From Parafrankia sp. EUN1f (lineage in GTDB: Bacteria > Actinomycetota > Actinomycetes > Frankiales > Frankiaceae): a stretch of 36,373 nt of DNA. The translations under genes and the position numbers were made by a program. Positions 31,389-36,373 of this stretch are shown here, piece after piece (positions within the stretch are counted from its first letter, which is position 1; each line of letters starts with the position of its first letter). Location: positions 1 to 36,373 of the forward strand of contig NZ_ADGX01000085.1 in assembly GCF_000177675.1 (NCBI RefSeq), written 5' to 3'. The notes beneath the pieces were generated by a model that was given only the letters and a program-made list of their open reading frames with translations, ran no database searches and was not told the origin of the DNA.

Positions 31389-33691
31389 ACGACCGGATGC
31401 GGATCCGGCTGCTCATCCTGCGAGTGCTCGTTCTCTCCCTGCTGGTGACGCTGGGCGCCCGGCTGTGGGTGCTGCAGATCCTCGACGGTGAGCGGTACCG
31501 CAGGGTCGCCGAGACGAACCGGGTCAGGGAGGTCGTCACACCGGCGACCAGGGGAATGATCGTCGATGATCAGGGGCAGCCGCTGGTCCGGAACCGCACG
31601 TCCCTGGTCATCTCGGTGAACCGGTCGACCATCGACCGGCAGTCCGACAAGGGCCGGGCCGTCCTGGACCGGCTCGCCACCGTGATCGGCATGCCGCGGG
31701 CCGAGATCGAGCAGCGCATCCGATTCTGCTCGGCCACGGTGAAGGCGCCGTGCTGGAACGGCTCCCCCTACCAGCCGGTTCCGGTGGCGAAGGACGTCTC
31801 CTCGGCGCAGGCGCTCGCGGTGATCGAGCATCCGGACCGCTTCCCCGGGGTGTCGGCGGATCTGCAGGCCGTCCGCGAGTACCCGAACGCTTCGCTCGCG
31901 GCCCACGAGCTGGGCTACCTCGCGCCCGTTTCCCAGGACCAGCTCGACGCCCAGGGTGGTGAGAAGGGCTACCACCTCAACAGCCTGATCGGTGTCTCCG
32001 GGCTGGAGTACACCTACGACGACGCGCTGCGCGGGGCGGACGGCGTGGAGCGCCTGGAGGTGGACCGGTTCGGGCGGGTCGCCGGCACCGCCTCCACCAC
32101 GGACCCGGTCAGTGGTGACCACCTGGTGCTCAATCTGGACCTCGACGTGCAGCGGGCCGCCGAGCAGGCGCTGGGGAAGACGCTGGAGTCGCTCGGTGGT
32201 GGCGCCCGGGCGGCGTCGGCCGTCGTCCTGAACGTGCGTACCGGCGGAGTGGTCGCGCTCGCCAGCCTGCCGACCTACAACCCGTCGGTGTTCGTCGGCG
32301 GCATCTCCCAGACCGACTACTCCGCGCTGTCCGACCCGGCGAACGGCACGCCGCTGCTGTCACGTGCCTACCAGGGCTCGGCCGCGGCGGGCTCGACGTT
32401 CAAGGTCGTCTCCACCGCGGTCGCGATGCAGCAGATGGGCGCCAAGGGCGACGACAAGTTCGACTGCGCACCGACGCTGCAGGTCGGTGACCAGATCTTC
32501 CACAACTTCGACGGGTCGTCGGCCGGCCCGATCACGCTGCACCAGTCGCTGGTCATCTCCTGCGACGTCATCTTCGACAAGTTCGCCTACGACGCCTGGG
32601 TCGCCGACGGCGGTCTGCGCAACGGCCGCGGCCCGTACCAGGAACCGAAGGAGTACTTCGTCCGCATGGCCGAGGCCATGGGGTTCGGGAGCCGCACCGG
32701 GATCGACCTGCCCGGGGAGACCTCGGGCGCCGTCGTCGACCGGGCGGACGCGAAGAAGATCTGGGAGGAGCTGAAGGACTCGTACTGCCGGCGGGCGCAG
32801 AACGGATATCCGGAGGAACCGGACCCGGTCAAGGCGGAGCGGTACCGCAAGTACGCGGCCGAGGCCTGCGTCGACGGTTACCTCTACAACGCCGGCGCGG
32901 CCGTGCAGTTCTCCATCGGCCAGGGCCAGTACCTCTCCGTCAGCCCCCTGCAGCTCGCCACCGCCTACGCGGCCATCGCCAACGGCGGGACGCTCTACCA
33001 GCCCACCCTCGCGAAGGCGACCATCTCCCCGGACGGCAGGCGGACGAAGCTCATCGAGCCCACCGTCACCGGCCATCTGCCCGTCTCGCCGGAGATCCTC
33101 GCCTACATCCGGGACGGTCTGCATGGTGTGACCACCGAGGCCGGTGGCACGGCGGCGGGTGTGTTCGCGGACTGGCCCAGCGATCTCGTACCGGTCGGGG
33201 GCAAGACCGGGACCGCCGAGGTCGAAGGCAAGGGTGACACCTCCTGGTTCGCCTCGTTCGCCCCGGCGAACGATCCCCAGTTCGTGGTCGTGGTGAGCAT
33301 CCCGGAATCCGGGACCGGTGCGGAGTACGCGGCGCCGGTCGCCAAGGAGATCTACAAGGCGCTCTACGGCGTCGGCCAGCCAGCGGCCCTGCCCGGCGGC
33401 AAGCCGCCCGCCGACCTGCCTGAGCTGGGCCGGGACGGAAGCTTCGGTGGTGGTGCGGGCACGACCGCCGGCCCGGCCCCGTCGGCGCAGGGCGCGGCTG
33501 GGCAGGGCACGGTGGTTCAGGGTGCGGTGGTCCAGGGTGCGGTGGCACCCGGCGTGGCGGGCCCCGAGGCGGCCGCGCCCGGCGCGGTGCTGCCCGCGCT
33601 GTGGCCTGCCTCGGGGCCGGCCGCCCACAGCGGAACCGAGCCGGCCGCCGCGACGTCCGCCGCGGGCGGCGCAGGCCGTTCCCCGCCGTGA
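31385..33691 (+). CDS. mrdA: Penicillin-binding protein 2 (class B transpeptidase)
   Basis: The 768-aa membrane-anchored D,D-transpeptidase cross-links wall peptides during elongation with RodA. A membrane helix lies near residues 8-28, the dimerisation region at about 50-230 (RGMIVDDQGQPLVRN, then ELGYLAPVS and GVSGLEYTYDD), and the catalytic domain from about 255. Active-site motifs are STFK (Ser337), SCD (392-394, the SxD form usual in PBP2) and KTG (607-609). An insertion with two cysteines (KDSYCRRAQ to EACVDGY) lies between the second and third motifs, and the C-terminal 110 residues are an Ala/Gly/Pro tail with VVQGA repeats. The GTG start overlaps the mreD stop. Confidence 0.95.
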   Translation: MNDRMRIRLLILRVLVLSLLVTLGARLWVLQILDGERYRRVAETNRVREVVTPATRGMIVDDQGQPLVRNRTSLVISVNRSTIDRQSDKGRAVLDRLATVIGMPRAEIEQRIRFCSATVKAPCWNGSPYQPVPVAKDVSSAQALAVIEHPDRFPGVSADLQAVREYPNASLAAHELGYLAPVSQDQLDAQGGEKGYHLNSLIGVSGLEYTYDDALRGADGVERLEVDRFGRVAGTASTTDPVSGDHLVLNLDLDVQRAAEQALGKTLESLGGGARAASAVVLNVRTGGVVALASLPTYNPSVFVGGISQTDYSALSDPANGTPLLSRAYQGSAAAGSTFKVVSTAVAMQQMGAKGDDKFDCAPTLQVGDQIFHNFDGSSAGPITLHQSLVISCDVIFDKFAYDAWVADGGLRNGRGPYQEPKEYFVRMAEAMGFGSRTGIDLPGETSGAVVDRADAKKIWEELKDSYCRRAQNGYPEEPDPVKAERYRKYAAEACVDGYLYNAGAAVQFSIGQGQYLSVSPLQLATAYAAIANGGTLYQPTLAKATISPDGRRTKLIEPTVTGHLPVSPEILAYIRDGLHGVTTEAGGTAAGVFADWPSDLVPVGGKTGTAEVEGKGDTSWFASFAPANDPQFVVVVSIPESGTGAEYAAPVAKEIYKALYGVGQPAALPGGKPPADLPELGRDGSFGGGAGTTAGPAPSAQGAAGQGTVVQGAVVQGAVAPGVAGPEAAAPGAVLPALWPASGPAAHSGTEPAAATSAAGGAGRSPP

Positions 33692-33717
33692 CCGTGGGCG
33701 CTCGCGCGCCAGCCGCC

Positions 33718-33740
33718 TATGCACACACGCACGCACGCAC
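33718..33740. repeat. Short CACG/CACA microsatellite in the rodA leader
   Basis: About 20 bp of CACACACGCACGCACGCACG lies between mrdA and rodA. It is too short to interpret beyond possible slippage. Confidence 0.6.
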
Positions 33741-33801
33741 GCCGATCATCGCCACCAGCACGAACAACCCAGGACGTCGACCGCTACACAGGGGAGGGGC
33801 G

Positions 33802-35037
33802 ATGACGCAGGACCCCGGCCCCACCGCGCTGCGGTCGTCCCCGGTGCTCGTACGGGGGCGGATCGGGCAGCTGCGGGATCGGGCCTCCGGGCGGCACTCG
33901 CCATTGCGGCGCCTCGACTGGCCGCTCCAGATCAGCGTGGTCGCGCTCGCTCTGATCGGTGCCCTGCTGGTCTGGTCGGCAACCCGGCAGCGGATGGAGG
34001 AGGCGGGCAGCGACCCGCAGACCTTCCTCAAACGCCACCTGCTGAACCTCGCGATCGGCCTGGTGCTCGGCGCCGCCGCGACCGTGGTCGACTACCGGAT
34101 CCTGCGGGCGTACGCGCCGTTCGTCTACCTGGGCTCGCTCGTCGGGCTGGTGGCCGTGCTGCTCGTCGGCACCACGGTCAACGGCGCGCACTCGTGGATC
34201 GTGCTGCCGGCCGGGTTCCAGCTGCAGCCGTCAGAGTTCGCGAAGGTCGCGCTCGTCGTCGGCGTGGCCATGATCCTCGGCGAGAAGCACGAGGACCGGT
34301 ACACCGGCATCCGCCGCGGTGAGCCGGGGCATGGTGACGTCCTGCTCGTGCTGGGCCTCGCCGTCATCCCGATGGGGCTGATCATGCTTCAGCCGGACTT
34401 CGGGACGGTCATGGTGCTGGTGTTCGTGACTCTCGGGATGCTGGCGGTGAGCGGCGCGCCGCGGCGCTGGGTTCTCGGGCTGGTCCTGTGCGGGGTGCTG
34501 TTCGGTGGCGCGATCCTGCAGTTCCACCTGCTCAAGCCCTACCAGGAGGCTCGGCTCACCTCGTTCGTCTCGGAGAACAAGGCGACGTCGTCCAGCGGCT
34601 ACAACGTCGACCAGGCGATGACCGCGATCGCCAACGGGGGCGTCACGGGCCGGGGGCTGTTCGAGGGCCAGCAGACCCAGGGCCAGTTCGTGCCCGAGCA
34701 GCAGACCGACTTCGTCTTCAGCGTGGCGGGGGAGGAGCTCGGGTATCTCGGCGCCGGCGGGGTGATCGTGCTGCTGGGCGTGGTGCTCTGGCGAGCGCTC
34801 ACGATCGGGTTTCAGTCCCAGGACTCGTTCGGAGCACTGATCGCCACCGGTGTGGTCTGTTGGTTCACCTTCCAGATCTTCGTCAATATCGGTATGTGTC
34901 TGGGCGTGATGCCGGTGACCGGGCTACCGCTGACGTTCCTGTCCTACGGTGGGTCGTCGATGTTCGCGAACATGGTCGCGGTTGGTTTGCTCCAGAATGT
35001 CCGTCTACGTTCCAGGTCGGACCCGTACGCGCTCTGA
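33802..35037 (+). CDS. rodA: RodA, SEDS-family peptidoglycan glycosyltransferase
   Basis: The 411-aa multi-pass protein polymerises glycan strands from lipid II and pairs with PBP2. About ten helices are visible, the first at about 45-65 (LQISVVALALIGALLVWS). Family motifs are NGAHSWIVLPAGFQLQPSEFAKVA, the LQPDFGTVMVL segment, a long extracellular loop with ENKATSSSGYNVDQAMTAIANGG and EQQTDFVFSVAGEELGYLGAG, and the closing GLPLTFLSYGGSSMFANM. ATG 33802 has GGGGAGGGG at 33791-33799; the frame runs open upstream into mrdA without homology. It follows mrdA after about 110 bp and completes the elongasome cluster. Confidence 0.95.
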   Translation: MTQDPGPTALRSSPVLVRGRIGQLRDRASGRHSPLRRLDWPLQISVVALALIGALLVWSATRQRMEEAGSDPQTFLKRHLLNLAIGLVLGAAATVVDYRILRAYAPFVYLGSLVGLVAVLLVGTTVNGAHSWIVLPAGFQLQPSEFAKVALVVGVAMILGEKHEDRYTGIRRGEPGHGDVLLVLGLAVIPMGLIMLQPDFGTVMVLVFVTLGMLAVSGAPRRWVLGLVLCGVLFGGAILQFHLLKPYQEARLTSFVSENKATSSSGYNVDQAMTAIANGGVTGRGLFEGQQTQGQFVPEQQTDFVFSVAGEELGYLGAGGVIVLLGVVLWRALTIGFQSQDSFGALIATGVVCWFTFQIFVNIGMCLGVMPVTGLPLTFLSYGGSSMFANMVAVGLLQNVRLRSRSDPYAL

Positions 35038-35123
35038 GGTCGTCCCGGGTCGTCTCCCTGGCAGTCCCGCGGGCCGCGACAAGGTGCCTCGTCGGGGCCC
35101 GGTCGAGCCTCGGCGTGGTGCCG

Positions 35124-35129
35124 TAGGCT
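35124..35129 (+). promoter_or_regulatory. -10 hexamer of leaderless radical SAM gene promoter
   Basis: TAGGCT ends 7 nt before ATG 35137, with no Shine-Dalgarno between. The gene may thus be transcribed separately from rodA. Confidence 0.5.
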
Positions 35130-35136
35130 CGCGGAC

Positions 35137-36373
35137 ATGCCCGGACAGTCGCTGTTCCCACTCTTGGAGCCACTGCTCCCACGGGTCCGGAAACCGGTCC
35201 AGTACGTGGGTGGTGAGGGGAACTCGGTCGTCAAACCGTGGGACGACACCGCCGTCCGCTGGTGCCTGATGTACCCGGACGCCTACGAGGTCGGCATTCC
35301 GAACCAGGGTGTGCAGATCCTCTACGAGATCCTGAACGAGCAGCCGGACGTCCTGGCCGAGCGCACGTACTCGGTCTGGCCGGACCTCGAGGCGCTCATG
35401 CGTGAGCATGGCATCGCGCAGTTCACGGTGGACGCGCATCGCGCCGTCGGTGACTTCGACCTGTTCGGGGTCAGCTTCTCCACCGAGCTCGGCTACACGA
35501 ACCTGCTCACGGCGCTGGACCTGGCCGGGATCCCGCTGCATGCCGCCGACCGGGACGACACCTCGCCGGTGGTCGTGGCCGGTGGCCACGCGGCGTTCAA
35601 CCCCGAGACGATCGCGGACTTCGTCGACGCCGTGGTGCTCGGCGACGGTGAGCAGGCCGTCCTGCGGATCACCGACGTCACCCGGGTGTGGAAGGCCGAG
35701 GGCTCGCCCGGCGGGCGTGGTGAGCTGCTGCTCCGGCTGGCCCGCCTCGGCCTGGTCTATGTGCCGGCCTTCTTCGACGTGAGCTATCGGCCGGACGGCA
35801 GGATCGCCGCGGTGACACCCACCCGTGACGACATCCCGGCCCGGCCGGCCAAGCACACGCTGACGGATCTCGACTCCTGGCCGTATCCGAAGGCCCCGCT
35901 GGTGCCGCTCGCGGAGTCCGTGCACGAGCGGATGAGCGTGGAGATCTTCCGCGGCTGCACCCGTGGATGTCGCTTCTGTCAGGCGGGCATGATCACTCGG
36001 CCGGTTCGGGAGCGCAACATCGCGACGGTCGGGGCGATGGTCGACGCGGGGCTCGCGGCCTCGGGCTTCTCCGAGGTCGGCCTGCTGTCACTGTCCAGCG
36101 CGGACCACAGCGAGATAGGCGAGATCGCCAAGGCACTGGCCGACCGCTACGAGGGCACGAACACGTCGCTGAGCCTGCCCTCGACCCGGGTGGACGCCTT
36201 CAACGTGACGCTGGCCAACGAGTTCTCCCGCAACGGTCGGCGCAGCGGCCTCACCTTCGCCCCCGAGGGCGGCTCGGAGCGCCTGCGCAAGGTCATCAAC
36301 AAGATGGTCAGCGCCGAGGACCTCATCCGCACCGTGAGCACGGCCTACGCGCACGGCTGGCGCCAGGTGAAGC
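35137..36373 (+). CDS. TIGR03960-type B12-binding-like radical SAM protein (3' end outside window)
   Basis: The frame is open from ATG 35137 to the window end (412 codons seen). An N-terminal B12-binding-like domain (about 40-190) has MYPDAYEVGIPNQGVQILYEIL and VVVAGGHAAFNPETIADFVD. The radical SAM core starts near 262 with EIFRGCTRGCRFCQAG, where Cys274, Cys278 and Cys281 would hold the 4Fe-4S cluster. Downstream are EVGLLSLSSADHSEI and LTFAPEGGSERLRKVIN. In actinobacteria this gene usually sits before a DUF2344 gene and the RNase E gene. The reaction is not established. The missing part should hold the rest of the SAM barrel. Confidence 0.9.
   Translation, partial: MPGQSLFPLLEPLLPRVRKPVQYVGGEGNSVVKPWDDTAVRWCLMYPDAYEVGIPNQGVQILYEILNEQPDVLAERTYSVWPDLEALMREHGIAQFTVDAHRAVGDFDLFGVSFSTELGYTNLLTALDLAGIPLHAADRDDTSPVVVAGGHAAFNPETIADFVDAVVLGDGEQAVLRITDVTRVWKAEGSPGGRGELLLRLARLGLVYVPAFFDVSYRPDGRIAAVTPTRDDIPARPAKHTLTDLDSWPYPKAPLVPLAESVHERMSVEIFRGCTRGCRFCQAGMITRPVRERNIATVGAMVDAGLAASGFSEVGLLSLSSADHSEIGEIAKALADRYEGTNTSLSLPSTRVDAFNVTLANEFSRNGRRSGLTFAPEGGSERLRKVINKMVSAEDLIRTVSTAYAHGWRQVK

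Overview
The window is chromosomal DNA from a very high-G+C actinobacterium, most likely Frankia or a close relative. The grounds are strong G/C bias at third codon positions, frequent GTG starts, the gene order trigger factor-clpP1-clpP2-clpX-folC-ndk-mreBCD-mrdA-rodA-radical SAM, an Rv1747-like FHA-ABC exporter, and G-rich hairpin repeats of a type common in Frankia and Streptomyces. The genus is inference; the phylum is well supported. I saw no phage, insertion sequence, CRISPR array or rRNA.

Left part (1-20150), mixed accessory and housekeeping genes: a membrane CHASE3-HAMP-PP2C phosphatase (5' end at the window edge), a DUF4230 membrane protein, an Hsp20 chaperone with a HAIR-like HspR operator over its promoter, exonuclease III (minus), a lipoprotein overlapping a RibD_C reductase, a DUF1206 membrane protein, a two-FHA ABC exporter, a divergent TetR/MFS pair with an operator between the -35 and -10, a class 1A-like dihydroorotate dehydrogenase, an HTH-TOBE regulator (minus), a hypothetical protein, a BlaI-like repressor coupled to an M56 metallopeptidase, an L,D-transpeptidase lipoprotein (minus), and a large methyltransferase fusion (minus) whose 5' end looks frameshifted.

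Middle (20150-21123): a gene-poor stretch with 48-bp tandem hairpin repeats, then divergent tRNA-Gly(UCC) and tRNA-Pro(UGG).

Right part (21179-36373), core genes all on the plus strand: protein quality control (tig, clpP1, clpP2, clpX; a ClgR-box match lies ahead of clpP1), folC, ndk, then the cell-elongation cluster mreB-mreC-mreD-mrdA-rodA with tight spacing and a 4-bp overlap, and the start of a TIGR03960-type B12-binding radical SAM protein that runs off the end.

Transcription signals: five genes (xth, the dihydroorotate dehydrogenase, the HTH-TOBE regulator, folC, the radical SAM gene) have a TANNNT -10 hexamer 6-8 nt before the start codon and no Shine-Dalgarno, which predicts leaderless mRNAs. 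Several strong hairpins mark likely terminators.
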